Positions 1 through 8,660 of a stretch of 64,000 nt of DNA are shown in pieces; the first letter of the stretch is position 1, and every line of letters begins with the position of its first letter. The notes beneath the pieces were generated by a model. The model searched no databases and was not told where the DNA came from. It worked only from the letters and a program-made list of their open reading frames with translations. A program made the translations under genes and the position numbers. The DNA is from JBMYTN01 sp049604415 (GTDB lineage Bacteria; Pseudomonadota; Alphaproteobacteria; Rhodospirillales; Rhodospirillaceae): contig JBMYTN010000004.1 in the NCBI GenBank assembly GCA_049604415.1, forward strand, positions 62,001-126,000, given 5' to 3'.

Positions 1-1
1 T

Positions 2-205
2 TACATTGCCGCCGGGATCTCCGGGGCGATCCAGCACCGGGTTGGTGTGGAAGGCGCGGATCTGATCCTGGCGATCAACAGCGATCCGGATGCTCCGATT
101 TTTGAATTCGCCCATTTGGGCATTGTCGCCGACGCCACCAAGGTTCTGCCGTTGTTAACGGAAGCCTTCCGGCAGCGTCTGACCCACCACCGTATGGCGG
201 GCTAA
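2..205 (+). CDS. fixB: FixB, electron transfer flavoprotein alpha subunit, C-terminal fragment
   Basis: Only the last 67 residues and the stop lie in the window; the 5' part is upstream. The fragment carries the conserved FAD-binding end of ETF-alpha proteins: AAGISGAIQHRVG, then ILAINSDPDAPIFEFAHLGIVAD. FixAB is the bifurcating flavoprotein that, with FixCX, sends electrons to quinone and to ferredoxin or flavodoxin for nitrogenase. FixC starts 31 bases downstream, in the usual fixABCX order. The fix assignment rather than a generic EtfA rests on the adjacent fixC and fixX. Confidence 0.9.
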   Translation, partial: YIAAGISGAIQHRVGVEGADLILAINSDPDAPIFEFAHLGIVADATKVLPLLTEAFRQRLTHHRMAG

Positions 206-236
206 CCCCCTCATCCCCAACAAGGAGGGTCACCAG

Positions 237-1538
237 ATGGCCGAACATTTCGACGCAATCGTGGTTGGCGCGGGGATGGCGGGCAATTCAGCCGCCTACA
301 CCCTGGCCAAGGCCGGTTTGAGTGTGTTGCAAATCGAGCGCGGGGAATATCCCGGCTCCAAAAATGTCCAAGGCGCGATCCTGTACGCCAATGCGGTGGA
401 ACAGGTGATCCCGGATTTCCGGGATGACGCTCCGCTGGAGCGCCATGTCATTGAACAGCGCATGTGGATGCTCGACGAAAAATCCTATGTCGGCACCCAT
501 TTCCGCTCTGAAAACTTCAATGAAGAGCGCCCGAACCGGTACACCATCGTCCGGGCGCAGTTCGACAAATGGTTCAATGGCAAAGCCAAAGCCGCTGGCG
601 CTTTGGTGATCTGCGAAACCACTGTCACCCAGCTGCTGCGCGATGACACCGGGCGGGTGATCGGCGTCCAGGTCGACCGGGAAAACGGTGAGGTCTTCGC
701 CGACGTGGTCATCATGTGCGACGGGGTGAATAACCTGACCGCCCAACGCGCCGGGATCCGCAAGGAAATCCGCAAGGACCACGCCGCCCTGGCGGTCAAG
801 GAAATGCACTTCCTGCCCCGCGATGTCATCGAAGAGCGCTTCTCGCTGACCGGCGATGAAGGCGTGGTGATCGAGGCACTGGGTACCGTGACCTCGGGCA
901 TGCTCGGCACCGGCTTCCTCTACACCAATGGCGATTCCATTGCCCTTGGGGTCGGCTGTCTGATCTCCGACTTTGAAGCCGCTGGCATGGGTCCCCATGA
1001 TGTGCTGGAGCGCTTTAAGGCGCACCCGTCCATTGCCCCGTTGATCAAGGGTTCTGAGGTCAAGGAATATGCCGCCCACCTGATCCCCGAAGGGGGCTAT
1101 GAGGGCGTGCCGAAGATCCATGGCGATGGCTGGGTGATCTGTGGCGATGCGGCCCATTTGGTCAATGCGGTGCACCGGGAAGGCTCCAACTTGGCGATCA
1201 CCTCCGGGAAGATCGCGGCGGAAGCCATCATTGCGCTGAAGGCCGAAGGCAAGCCGATGACCGAAGCCAATCTGGCGCTGTATCGGAAGAACCTGGAGAA
1301 CAGCTTTGTTCTTAAGGATCTGAAAAAATACAAAAAAATGCCGGAAACCCTGCTGCGGAACAAGCAGTTCTACACCACCTGGCCGCAAGTGCTGGCCGGG
1401 GCGGCGGAAGAATATTTCCGGGTGGATGGTCGCGACAAGCTGACCAAGGAAAAAGACATCCTGCGCATGGTGCGCAAGTCCCGAGGCGTCTTCGGATTGG
1501 TCGGAGATGCGGTGAAGATGGCGAGGGCCTGGCGATGA
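237..1538 (+). CDS. fixC: FixC, FAD-dependent oxidoreductase of the FixABCX complex
   Basis: This is a 433-aa flavoprotein of the ETF-quinone oxidoreductase family. The N-terminal dinucleotide fold reads VVGAGMAGNSAAYTLAKAG (about residues 10-28) and is followed by an acidic residue in QIERGE. A second FAD contact is WVICGDAAHLVNAVHREGSNLA near residues 300-320. In the FixABCX complex it takes electrons from FixAB and passes them toward quinone or FixX. A clean AGGAGG lies at 223-228, nine bases before the ATG. It overlaps fixX by 4 bases, indicating translational coupling. Length is normal for the family. Confidence 0.95.
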   Translation: MAEHFDAIVVGAGMAGNSAAYTLAKAGLSVLQIERGEYPGSKNVQGAILYANAVEQVIPDFRDDAPLERHVIEQRMWMLDEKSYVGTHFRSENFNEERPNRYTIVRAQFDKWFNGKAKAAGALVICETTVTQLLRDDTGRVIGVQVDRENGEVFADVVIMCDGVNNLTAQRAGIRKEIRKDHAALAVKEMHFLPRDVIEERFSLTGDEGVVIEALGTVTSGMLGTGFLYTNGDSIALGVGCLISDFEAAGMGPHDVLERFKAHPSIAPLIKGSEVKEYAAHLIPEGGYEGVPKIHGDGWVICGDAAHLVNAVHREGSNLAITSGKIAAEAIIALKAEGKPMTEANLALYRKNLENSFVLKDLKKYKKMPETLLRNKQFYTTWPQVLAGAAEEYFRVDGRDKLTKEKDILRMVRKSRGVFGLVGDAVKMARAWR

Positions 1539-1825
1539 GCAAAACTTCCAAAATCGAAGAGAAGCTGTACCAAAACCGCTATCGGGTGGATGAGGGCAAC
1601 CCCCATATTCGCATCGATCCGGAAAAGGCCACGGCCCAGGAACTCAAAACCCTGGTCACCCTGTGCCCGGCGAGCTGCTACTCGGAAACCGAAACCGGCA
1701 CGGTGGAAATCGTCACCGATGGCTGCATGGAATGCGGCACCTGTCGGATTGTTTGCCAAGGCACCGACGCCCTGTCCTGGGATCACCCGACCGGTGGCAA
1801 TGGCGTGTTGTTTAAGTTTGGATAA
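1535..1825 (+). CDS. fixX: FixX, ferredoxin-like protein
   Basis: This 96-aa protein is the iron-sulfur partner of FixC. It contains LCPASCYSE and a [4Fe-4S] motif, CMECGTCRIVCQG (spacing C-x2-C-x2-C-x3-C), as in FixX and the C-terminus of ETF-QO. Its ATG overlaps the FixC stop by 4 bases. It is the last gene of the fix cluster here. A possible terminator lies about 190 bases downstream. Expression is probably tied to nitrogen fixation (NifA-type control in relatives), but the promoter is outside the window. Confidence 0.94.
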   Translation: MSKTSKIEEKLYQNRYRVDEGNPHIRIDPEKATAQELKTLVTLCPASCYSETETGTVEIVTDGCMECGTCRIVCQGTDALSWDHPTGGNGVLFKFG

Positions 1826-2141
1826 AAATTTTTCAGCCCTCGCCGGGCGCCGCTTTCGTGGCTTGGCCTCGTCCGCAACGGACTTGCCGACCCTTGCGGG
1901 GCCGGAGGGTTATAAATTCAATTGAGGGTGGCGTGGCTGCATCTCTGTGCAGGCCCGTGCGCTAAAACTCATCGGCGGGGGCGTCCGGCAGGCACGCCGC
2001 CGCCGCTTGGGGAAAGGGAGTCGGATCGGGGGAGACGGCTCCCTTTTTCATTTTGACGGCTTTGGAACTGGCGTTCGTCCGCTTAGGGGCTTACATCCGA
2101 GAGTGATCGAGAGAGACCCCCAATTCGATAAGAGGCCGGTT
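1826..2141. other. Intergenic region between fixX and the VOC gene
   Basis: About 316 bases with no convincing gene. The frame of the VOC protein stays open upstream to about 1947, but that stretch has atypical Arg/Gly-rich composition and no family match, so it is not taken as coding. The only structure seen is a hairpin followed by a T-run at 2013-2048. Confidence 0.6.
2013..2048 (+). terminator. Possible rho-independent terminator
   Basis: The arms AAAGGGAG (2013-2020) and CTCCCTTT (2039-2046) form an 8-bp stem around an 18-base loop, and a T-run follows (2044-2048). The loop is long, so the call is tentative. It could end the fix transcript. Confidence 0.5.
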
Positions 2142-2567
2142 ATGCCCAACCCGTTCCATCTTGCCATTCCCGTCCATGATCTGCCGATCGCGCGTGCCTT
2201 TTATGGCGAGGTGATGGGCTGTCCGGAAGGCCGCAGTTCAGAGCATTGGGTCGATTTTGATTTCATGGGCCATCAATTGGTGATCCATCTCGACCCGACG
2301 CGGCAAGCCGCCAGTGTTGACGATCCAACCAATGCGGTGGATGGCCATGAGGTGCCGGTGCCGCATTTTGGCGTGGTGCTGGATTGGGATGATTGGCAGA
2401 CCATGGCTGAGCGCCTCAAAGCCGCCGGAACCGATTTTGTGATCGCGCCCTATATCCGCTTTCAGGGCGAAATTGGCGAACAAGCCACCATGTTCTTCAA
2501 AGACCCCTCGGGCAATGCCCTGGAGTTCAAAGCCTTCAAAGACATGTCGCAATTGTTCGCCCATTGA
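2142..2567 (+). CDS. VOC / glyoxalase-fold dioxygenase-like protein
   Basis: A 141-aa single-domain protein of the vicinal-oxygen-chelate superfamily. It opens with HLAIPVHDLPIARAFYGEVMG, the first metal-His module, then HFGVVLDWDDWQ in the second module. It ends with FFKDPSGNALEFKAF, whose Glu is the expected metal ligand. The ATG at 2142 was chosen because family similarity begins there; the open frame upstream is unlike coding sequence. Relatives include ring-cleavage dioxygenases and lactoylglutathione lyases, and the substrate cannot be read from sequence. Its stop overlaps the TTG start of the next gene. Confidence 0.85.
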   Translation: MPNPFHLAIPVHDLPIARAFYGEVMGCPEGRSSEHWVDFDFMGHQLVIHLDPTRQAASVDDPTNAVDGHEVPVPHFGVVLDWDDWQTMAERLKAAGTDFVIAPYIRFQGEIGEQATMFFKDPSGNALEFKAFKDMSQLFAH

Positions 2568-3040
2568 AGACAGACAGTCCCCCATTAGCCCCGGCAGACC
2601 CGCAGAGCAGCACTGGACCGAGCCTGCATCTGGTCAAGCTCTCGGTGGGCTCGGAGTCCATTGAAAGCATGCAGCGCTGGCAGGCGGGGCTGCGGTTGCG
2701 GATTGGTGATGTCCGCCATGTCACCCGGATGACGCCACGCCGAGGCCAGGAGATCCTCGATGGCGAGGGCAGCATCTATTGGGTGATCAAGGGCCGGATC
2801 CTCTGTCGCCAACGGATCTGGGATCTCGTGCCGGTGACCGATGAAACCGGGGCCTCGGCCTGCGCCATCATTTTGGATCCGGAAATCCACCCAACGGAAC
2901 GCTGGACCCACCGCCCGTTCCAAGGCTGGCGCTATTTGGACCCGGCAAAGGCTCCACCGGACATCGCTGCGGGCGGAGAAGCCAGCCCGGACATGCCCGA
3001 AGCCATGGCCGAGGAGCTTCGGAAACTGGGTTTTTTATAA
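2564..3040 (+). CDS. DUF1489 family protein
   Basis: This 158-aa protein matches the alphaproteobacterial DUF1489 family. It has an N-terminal HLVKLSVG segment, a central HVTRMTPRRGQEIL, then YWVIKGRILCRQRI and a C-terminal RPFQGWRYL. Function is unknown. The start is a TTG whose last bases overlap the VOC stop (TTGA), implying translational coupling. The first 20 residues precede the conserved domain and the exact start is uncertain. It faces the lysR gene across a 15-base gap. Confidence 0.8.
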   Translation: MKTDSPPLAPADPQSSTGPSLHLVKLSVGSESIESMQRWQAGLRLRIGDVRHVTRMTPRRGQEILDGEGSIYWVIKGRILCRQRIWDLVPVTDETGASACAIILDPEIHPTERWTHRPFQGWRYLDPAKAPPDIAAGGEASPDMPEAMAEELRKLGFL

Positions 3041-3058
3041 AGGGGGAAATACCCCTTA
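3040..3058. terminator. Short bidirectional terminator candidate
   Basis: AAGGGG and CCCCTT pair across about six bases in the gap between the convergent DUF1489 and lysR genes. A/T-rich tracts lie on both sides (TTTTTTATAA on one, TTATTTC on the other). The stem is only about 6 bp. Confidence 0.4.
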
Positions 3059-4024
3059 TTTCGGATCTGCGCCGGGGCCGATCACCGGCATGGGTGCGTC
3101 CGGGGCGGGTGCCTGGTCCCAATAGGCCGGTTTGCCGATATAGCCGACCAGGAAATCAATAAAGGCCCGCACCTTTGGCGAGAGATGCCGGTTCTGCGGA
3201 TAGACCGCATAGATCCCGGACTCCAAGCTGGTCGGGGTCATGTTCCAATCCTGGAGCAGCGGGACCAAACGCCCGGCGGCCAGATCGCGATAAACCATCC
3301 ACACCGGCAGCATCACCAGTCCAATGCCGCCCAGCGCGCCCCAATGCAGGCTTTCGGAATTGTTCGCCAGCATCGGACCGGTCACCGTGACCTCGCGGCG
3401 GTCCCCTTCCTTCTCGAACAGCCAGCTTTGTGGGCCGGGCCGATAGCGATAGGCCAAGCAGTCATGCTCGGCCAGGTCATCCGGATGGGTCGGGGTCGGG
3501 TGGTTCTCCAGATAGGCCGGGCTGGCAAACACCATGCGCCGATTGTCCGCCAATCGCCGCGCGACCAGCGAAGAATCCCGCATCGCCCCAATGCGAATGG
3601 CGATGTCGACCCCTTCTTCGACCAAATCAATGAACTGGTCGGACAGGGTCAGATCAACGGTGACTTCGGGATGGGTGGACAGGAACAGCGGCAGGGCCGG
3701 AGCGACATGGTAATTGCCAAATCCCAAGGGCACATTCAGCCGCAAGGTGCCGCGCGGTTTGGCTTCCAGAGACGTTACCGCCTGGGTGACATCCTCCACA
3801 TCGGCCAGGATCCGGGTTGCACGCTCATGGAACAACGCCCCGGCTTCGGTCAGGCTTAAGCGGCGGGTGGTTCTGTTAAGCAACCGAACCCCCAGATCGT
3901 CTTCCAAGGCCCCCACCTGCCTGGAAATCGAGGATGGCGACAGTCCCATGGCCCGTCCGGCCTCAGAAAAACTGCCCGCATCCACCACGCGGGAAAACAG
4001 GCGCATGCCTGACAAAACGTCCAT
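3056..4024 (-). CDS. LysR family transcriptional regulator
   Basis: This is a 322-aa LysR protein. Residues 1-60 form the winged helix-turn-helix (FSRVVDAGSFSEAGRAMGLS, then SSISRQVGALEDDLGVRLLNRTTR, read in parts). The remainder is a periplasmic-binding-protein-like effector domain. It belongs to the broad DsdA/PtxR-like group often described as 'LysR with RTTRRLSLTEAG'. The start is supported by AAGGAGCGG upstream of the ATG. It lies downstream of the cytochrome c' gene on the same strand with a 105-base gap. Target genes and ligand are unknown. Confidence 0.9.
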   Translation of the reverse strand: MDVLSGMRLFSRVVDAGSFSEAGRAMGLSPSSISRQVGALEDDLGVRLLNRTTRRLSLTEAGALFHERATRILADVEDVTQAVTSLEAKPRGTLRLNVPLGFGNYHVAPALPLFLSTHPEVTVDLTLSDQFIDLVEEGVDIAIRIGAMRDSSLVARRLADNRRMVFASPAYLENHPTPTHPDDLAEHDCLAYRYRPGPQSWLFEKEGDRREVTVTGPMLANNSESLHWGALGGIGLVMLPVWMVYRDLAAGRLVPLLQDWNMTPTSLESGIYAVYPQNRHLSPKVRAFIDFLVGYIGKPAYWDQAPAPDAPMPVIGPGADPK

Positions 4025-4129
4025 ATCGGTTCCGCTCCTTTGGGCGGGTGAGCTTTGCTCTTGACCGGATCACTTATGGATTTGTCGAAACTTAACCCTA
4101 ACTGTCAACTGGTTTTTACAAATTGGCCC

Positions 4130-4672
4130 TTATTGAGCCTCCTCCGGCACAACTTCTGAGGCGGGTGCCGCATAATACGCATCATGGCAGTCCTGACAGG
4201 CAGCCCCTAGGGTCTGCAACAAAGCCGCGAGATCGGTCTTGTCAGCACCAGTGATGGCGGCCTCTGCCAGACGGGCTGCTGCTGTTTGCGCTTTCACATT
4301 GGCCTCCTGAAACAACGCGATCTCTTCCCAAATCTTTGGCAAGGCCCGGGTTTCGCCAATCTCGGCAGTGCCTTCCGGGAAAGACTGGACAAAGGAAATC
4401 GCCAAAGCCGAAATCGCCGATGCATGGGTGGCGATCTGGTTTTCCACCTGAATGCCGGATTTCAAATAGGTCACCATGGCGTTCATATGCCCCTGGGTCG
4501 CCGCCATGACCGCCTTGCGATAGGCGACATAGTCCATGGGGTTGGCGTCCGGTGCTACGATGGTCTCCTGGGCTTGGCTGGCACCCACGGGCAGGGTCAC
4601 AGCAAGCATCAGGACGCCGAGTCCAACGCAGACTGTACGCAAAGAGCGGAGGCAGGAGGCCATAAACGGCAT
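4130..4672 (-). CDS. Cytochrome c' -like (class II cytochrome c), periplasmic
   Basis: The 180-aa precursor has a signal peptide of about 33 residues (hydrophobic VGLGVLMLAVTLPVG, likely cleavage after ASQA). The mature part is a four-helix bundle starting YRKAVMAATQGHM. The haem attachment motif CQDCH (C159, C162, H163) sits near the C-terminus, as in class II cytochromes. Members bind NO or act in electron transfer and NO protection. The ATG at 4672 is preceded by AAGGAT at good spacing. A second in-frame ATG lies three codons downstream. Confidence 0.88.
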   Translation of the reverse strand: MPFMASCLRSLRTVCVGLGVLMLAVTLPVGASQAQETIVAPDANPMDYVAYRKAVMAATQGHMNAMVTYLKSGIQVENQIATHASAISALAISFVQSFPEGTAEIGETRALPKIWEEIALFQEANVKAQTAAARLAEAAITGADKTDLAALLQTLGAACQDCHDAYYAAPASEVVPEEAQ

Positions 4673-4797
4673 GGGCAGATCCTTAATGATTTGGCTGTGT
4701 CGGCTGGCTTTAATGATCTGATCTTGGAGTTGAAAGGGAACGGATCCATTCTGATCTTAACCCTGCCAAAACTATATCAGAAAAAGCGTTAGGATGG

Positions 4798-7164
4798 TTG
4801 AATAACCCGGCGGTACTCTCCAACACCACGCCCCATATCAAGCCCATTGGGATGGGCACAGGCTGCGGGATCAGCATGACGGCAACCACATCGACCGAGG
4901 CCCCAAGCGGGGCGCAGCAGGACAAGGCTGGGGCCAAGGCCATCGGGACCTTGCTCACTGGGGCTGAGGACACGGCAGCCCATCAGCCGGAGCAGAAAAA
5001 GAGCAGCACCAAATGGCTGCGACCCTTCCTGAAGCCGGTGATGCCGTCCTTCCGCGAAGTCGCGGTCGTTTCCTTTTTTGTCAATTTGGCCGCGCTCGCG
5101 ACCCCGGTCTTTGTCATGCAGGTCTATGACCGGGTGGTGTTCCACAAGGGCATGTCGACCTTGCTCGGCTTGGCCATCGGCATGGCTTTCATGCTGACCT
5201 TTGATTTCATCCTGCGCCAAGCCCGCTCCCGGATCATGCAAACTGTGGCCCTGCGCATGGAAGCCCAGGTGGCCCGGAGCCTGTTTGCCAAGGTCAATGC
5301 CTTGCCGCTGAAAATCCTGGAGGGCCGGCCGGCGGAGTTTTGGCATTTGCTGTTCCGGGATGTGGATGTGGTCCGCAACACCCTGTCCGGTCCCAGTGCG
5401 GTGTTGGTGGTCGATGTCCCGTTCTCGATCCTTTTTATGGCGGTGATCTTTATCCTGGCCCCGCCCTTGGCCTGGGTGCTGGTGGTGGCGTTGGTGATCT
5501 TTTTGACCCTGGCGATCCTGTCCGGGCGCGCGGTGCAAAGTGCGGCGGATGCGGAAAAGGAAAGCACCATCGGGCGCGATGGCCTGCTGGCCGAAGTGCT
5601 GCGCGGTCGGGCCACGGTGAAGGCCTTGTCCTTAGGCGATGCCATCCGCCCCCATTGGGAAGGCAAGGTGGCGGGTCAGGTGGAACGCTCGATCCATCGC
5701 GGTGGCCGCACCGACATGTTTTCCAACTTGGCCATGGTGATGACCATCGGCACCTCGGTGGGCATGACCGTGGTTGGGGCGCTGGCGATCATGGAGCAGA
5801 ACCTGACCATTGGCGGCCTGATTGCAGCCAATATGATGGCCGGACGGTTGCTCTCGCCCTTGGGTCAACTGGTTGGAGCTTGGCGCAGCTATGCCGCCTT
5901 TGGCCAATCGGTCAAGCGTCTGGGCGAGGCCTTTAGCCTGCCGGAAGATCGGGAAGAAACCCTGGCCGCCCATCCCCGTCCCCGGGGCGAGGTTGCGGCA
6001 GAAGAGGTGGTTGTCTCCTACCCCCGGGCCAGCAAACCGGCCCTGAAAGGGGTTACTTGCGGCTTTTTGCCTGGCGGCATGACCGCGATCCTGGGCACCA
6101 ATGGCAGTGGCAAATCAACCCTGCTGAAAACCCTGCAAGGGCTTTATGCGCCCGATAGTGGCCGGGTGCTGATTGATGGCGCGGACATCACCCAGTTCAG
6201 TCGCCCGGAGATGGCGCGCTGGATTGGCCATTTGCCCCAGGACACCATCCTGTTTGCCGGGACCATTCGCGACAACATCATCATGGGCGCGGACAATGCC
6301 AGCGATGGCGATGTCCTGAAGGCTGCAAAACGGGCCGGGGTGCATGAGCTGATCGTGGATCTGCCCGATGGCTATGGCACCCAGGTTGGCGAGGCCGGAG
6401 GACGGATGTCTGGCGGCATGCGCCAACGCATCGCTTTGGCCCGGGCGCTGGTCGGGGATCCGCCAATCCTGATGCTCGACGAGCCCTCGGCCAGTTTGGA
6501 CCGTGCGGCTGAGGAGTCGCTCTGTCAGCGCTTGGCGGAGCTGGCCCAGACCCGGACCGTCATCGTCGTCACCCATTCCCCGACCATGTTGCAGCAATGC
6601 CAAACCGTTGTCCTGATGGACCGGGGCAAGGTGGTCGCGGCGGGTCCGGCCAAAACCATCCTGCCGCAATTGATGGGCCGCGCCCGTGCTGGTGGGGCCG
6701 GAGCAGCGCCGCAACCGGCCAGACCGTCAACGCCAGCGCCCGTTCCGGCTCCAGCCCCAAGCCCGGCGCCCCAAGCAACCCTGACCCCGAACACGACTTC
6801 GGGACAGCCGCAGGATTCGTCCTTGGGCAGCTTCCTGGCAAATTCTTCGCCGGAGTCCTTTGCGGGATCGGCTCCGACCCCTATGCCGGGGGCAGGCGGA
6901 ATGGGACAGTCCGGGATGCAACCGTCAGCACCGCCGCCGCAACCGGCTGCCAAACCGGCCAGCGATTTTGACAAGCCGACGGATCCGAAAACCCGCGCCC
7001 CCGGCGGCGGCTTTATGCCCGCAGCGGTTTATGCTGGCGCGGCCCGCATGGGCGGGGTGATGTCCTGGGGACCCCAGGTGACGCCGGTGGAAAAGGTTGA
7101 TCCCAGTGCCGAGGCCAAGGAGGGCAAATCCGCCGCCTCGGAAGACGAAAAGGCAGGGTCATGA
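4798..7164 (+). CDS. Type I secretion ABC transporter (permease-ATPase) with a long C-terminal tail
   Basis: An inner-membrane exporter of the PrtD/LssB type. A transmembrane domain spans about residues 80-340 and a nucleotide-binding domain about 385-620. The latter has Walker A GTNGSGKST (about 432-440), signature MSGGMRQR (about 537) and Walker B ILMLDEP (about 557). There is no peptidase-C39 domain. The last ~160 residues are Pro/Ala/Gly/Ser-rich low complexity, which typical members lack. The start is uncertain: TTG 4798 gives the longest form, and ATG codons at 4852 and 4876 are alternatives inside a variable N-terminus. It overlaps the HlyD-type gene by 4 bases. Confidence 0.9.
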   Translation: MNNPAVLSNTTPHIKPIGMGTGCGISMTATTSTEAPSGAQQDKAGAKAIGTLLTGAEDTAAHQPEQKKSSTKWLRPFLKPVMPSFREVAVVSFFVNLAALATPVFVMQVYDRVVFHKGMSTLLGLAIGMAFMLTFDFILRQARSRIMQTVALRMEAQVARSLFAKVNALPLKILEGRPAEFWHLLFRDVDVVRNTLSGPSAVLVVDVPFSILFMAVIFILAPPLAWVLVVALVIFLTLAILSGRAVQSAADAEKESTIGRDGLLAEVLRGRATVKALSLGDAIRPHWEGKVAGQVERSIHRGGRTDMFSNLAMVMTIGTSVGMTVVGALAIMEQNLTIGGLIAANMMAGRLLSPLGQLVGAWRSYAAFGQSVKRLGEAFSLPEDREETLAAHPRPRGEVAAEEVVVSYPRASKPALKGVTCGFLPGGMTAILGTNGSGKSTLLKTLQGLYAPDSGRVLIDGADITQFSRPEMARWIGHLPQDTILFAGTIRDNIIMGADNASDGDVLKAAKRAGVHELIVDLPDGYGTQVGEAGGRMSGGMRQRIALARALVGDPPILMLDEPSASLDRAAEESLCQRLAELAQTRTVIVVTHSPTMLQQCQTVVLMDRGKVVAAGPAKTILPQLMGRARAGGAGAAPQPARPSTPAPVPAPAPSPAPQATLTPNTTSGQPQDSSLGSFLANSSPESFAGSAPTPMPGAGGMGQSGMQPSAPPPQPAAKPASDFDKPTDPKTRAPGGGFMPAAVYAGAARMGGVMSWGPQVTPVEKVDPSAEAKEGKSAASEDEKAGS

Positions 7165-8660
7165 ACGAACAAAGCAAACCGCAAACCGACCCCGAAAACA
7201 GCCCGCAGTCCGAAGCCGATCCGGGCGGCTCCATTCGTGGCTCGACCATTGGCGGCGAGGCCATTGGCCGGATCACACCAGTGCCCCAGGGCAGCCTGCC
7301 CGAAACCCCGGAGACTGGCACGCCAGAGGCCGTCACCCAGGAACCGCGCCCGGAGGCCACCGCGCCGCCGCCGCAAACCTTGGATGGATTGCTCGGCCGC
7401 CATCCCCTGCCGACTTGGCGTCCAGTGGCCTGGCTGGTGATTATGATCTTGTCCGGGGCGCTGACTTGGGCCGCCTTTGCCGAGCTGGATGAGGTGTCCG
7501 TGGCCATGGGCGAGGTGGTGCCCCAGGGTCGGGTCAAAGTGATCCAGCATTTGGAAGGCGGCATTGTCACCGACCTTTTTGTCGATGAAGGCGATTTGAT
7601 CTCCCAAGGCCAGGAATTGCTGCGCCTGGAACTGCCGACCACCGCGATCAACCGCGAAGAGCTGGAAGTCACGTTAGATGGTTTGCGGTTGACTCGGGCC
7701 CGGTTGGTGGCCGAGGTCGATGACGCCGAGATCGTGTTTCCGGATGGATTGGCGGAGCGGCGCACAACCATGGCGCTGAACGAGCAGCGCTCCCATGCGG
7801 CGCGGATTGAAGAGTTGGAAACCACCTTGGTGGTGCTGCGCGATCAGCGTTTGCAGAAAGAGCAGGAAATCCTGGAACTGCGCGCCCGTTTGGATGCGTC
7901 TCGGACCAGCCTGGATATCGCTGAAGAGCGCTTTACCATCTCCGAAGGGCTGCTCCGTGATGGTCTGACCCACAAGCTGGCCCATTTGGACATCCAGGCC
8001 CAGATCGAAAGCTTCCGGGGCGAGATTGACAGCCTGGGTCCCTCCATCGCCCGTGTTGAGGCCTCGCTGGAGGAGATCCGATCTCGGGAGCAGGAAACCA
8101 GGGTGTCGTTCCGGCGCAAGGCCCAGGAACAGCTGACCACCACGGATCTGGATATCGCCCGGCATGAAGAAATGCTGGTGATGGCCAACAGCCAGCAGGT
8201 CCGCTCCACCATCCGCTCTCCGGAGGCCGGGGTGGTGAAGAACATAAAATACAACACCATTGGCGCGGTGGTGATCCCCGGCGATCCGATCATGGAGGTG
8301 GTGCCGGTGGACGAGGCGATGATTGTCGAAGCCCGGCTCAACCCCATTGATCGGGGCTATGTCACCAGCGGCATGGATGCGACGGTAAAGATCAGCACCT
8401 ATGATTACGCCCGCTATGGCGGGTTGGACGGCACGGTGGCCTATGTCGCCCCGGACACCACGGTGGATGAGCGCGGCATGGCGTTTTTCCAAGTCCGGGT
8501 GGTGACGGAGAAAAGCTATCTTGGCGAGGTCTCAGGGGAATATGCCATCTCCCCGGGGATGGAGGCGACCGTGGACATCCATACCGGCACCCGGACCGTG
8601 CTCGATTACCTGATCCGACCGATCCTGAAAATGCGCCATGAGGCCTTCCGTGAGCGCTGA
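7161..8660 (+). CDS. HlyD-family membrane fusion protein of the type I secretion system
   Basis: The 499-aa periplasmic adaptor pairs with the ABC protein just upstream (4-base overlap). An unusual ~85-residue Pro/Glu-rich cytosolic N-terminus precedes the single membrane span (about 88-108). A lipoyl half-motif follows (VIQHLEGGIVTDLFVDEGD), then a long coiled-coil hairpin (about 170-340), the second half-motif (IRSPEAGVVKNIKYNTIGAVV) and a beta-barrel. It would link the inner-membrane ATPase to a TolC-type outer-membrane channel. Neither the channel nor an RTX-type substrate gene lies in the window. Confidence 0.92.
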   Translation: MNEQSKPQTDPENSPQSEADPGGSIRGSTIGGEAIGRITPVPQGSLPETPETGTPEAVTQEPRPEATAPPPQTLDGLLGRHPLPTWRPVAWLVIMILSGALTWAAFAELDEVSVAMGEVVPQGRVKVIQHLEGGIVTDLFVDEGDLISQGQELLRLELPTTAINREELEVTLDGLRLTRARLVAEVDDAEIVFPDGLAERRTTMALNEQRSHAARIEELETTLVVLRDQRLQKEQEILELRARLDASRTSLDIAEERFTISEGLLRDGLTHKLAHLDIQAQIESFRGEIDSLGPSIARVEASLEEIRSREQETRVSFRRKAQEQLTTTDLDIARHEEMLVMANSQQVRSTIRSPEAGVVKNIKYNTIGAVVIPGDPIMEVVPVDEAMIVEARLNPIDRGYVTSGMDATVKISTYDYARYGGLDGTVAYVAPDTTVDERGMAFFQVRVVTEKSYLGEVSGEYAISPGMEATVDIHTGTRTVLDYLIRPILKMRHEAFRER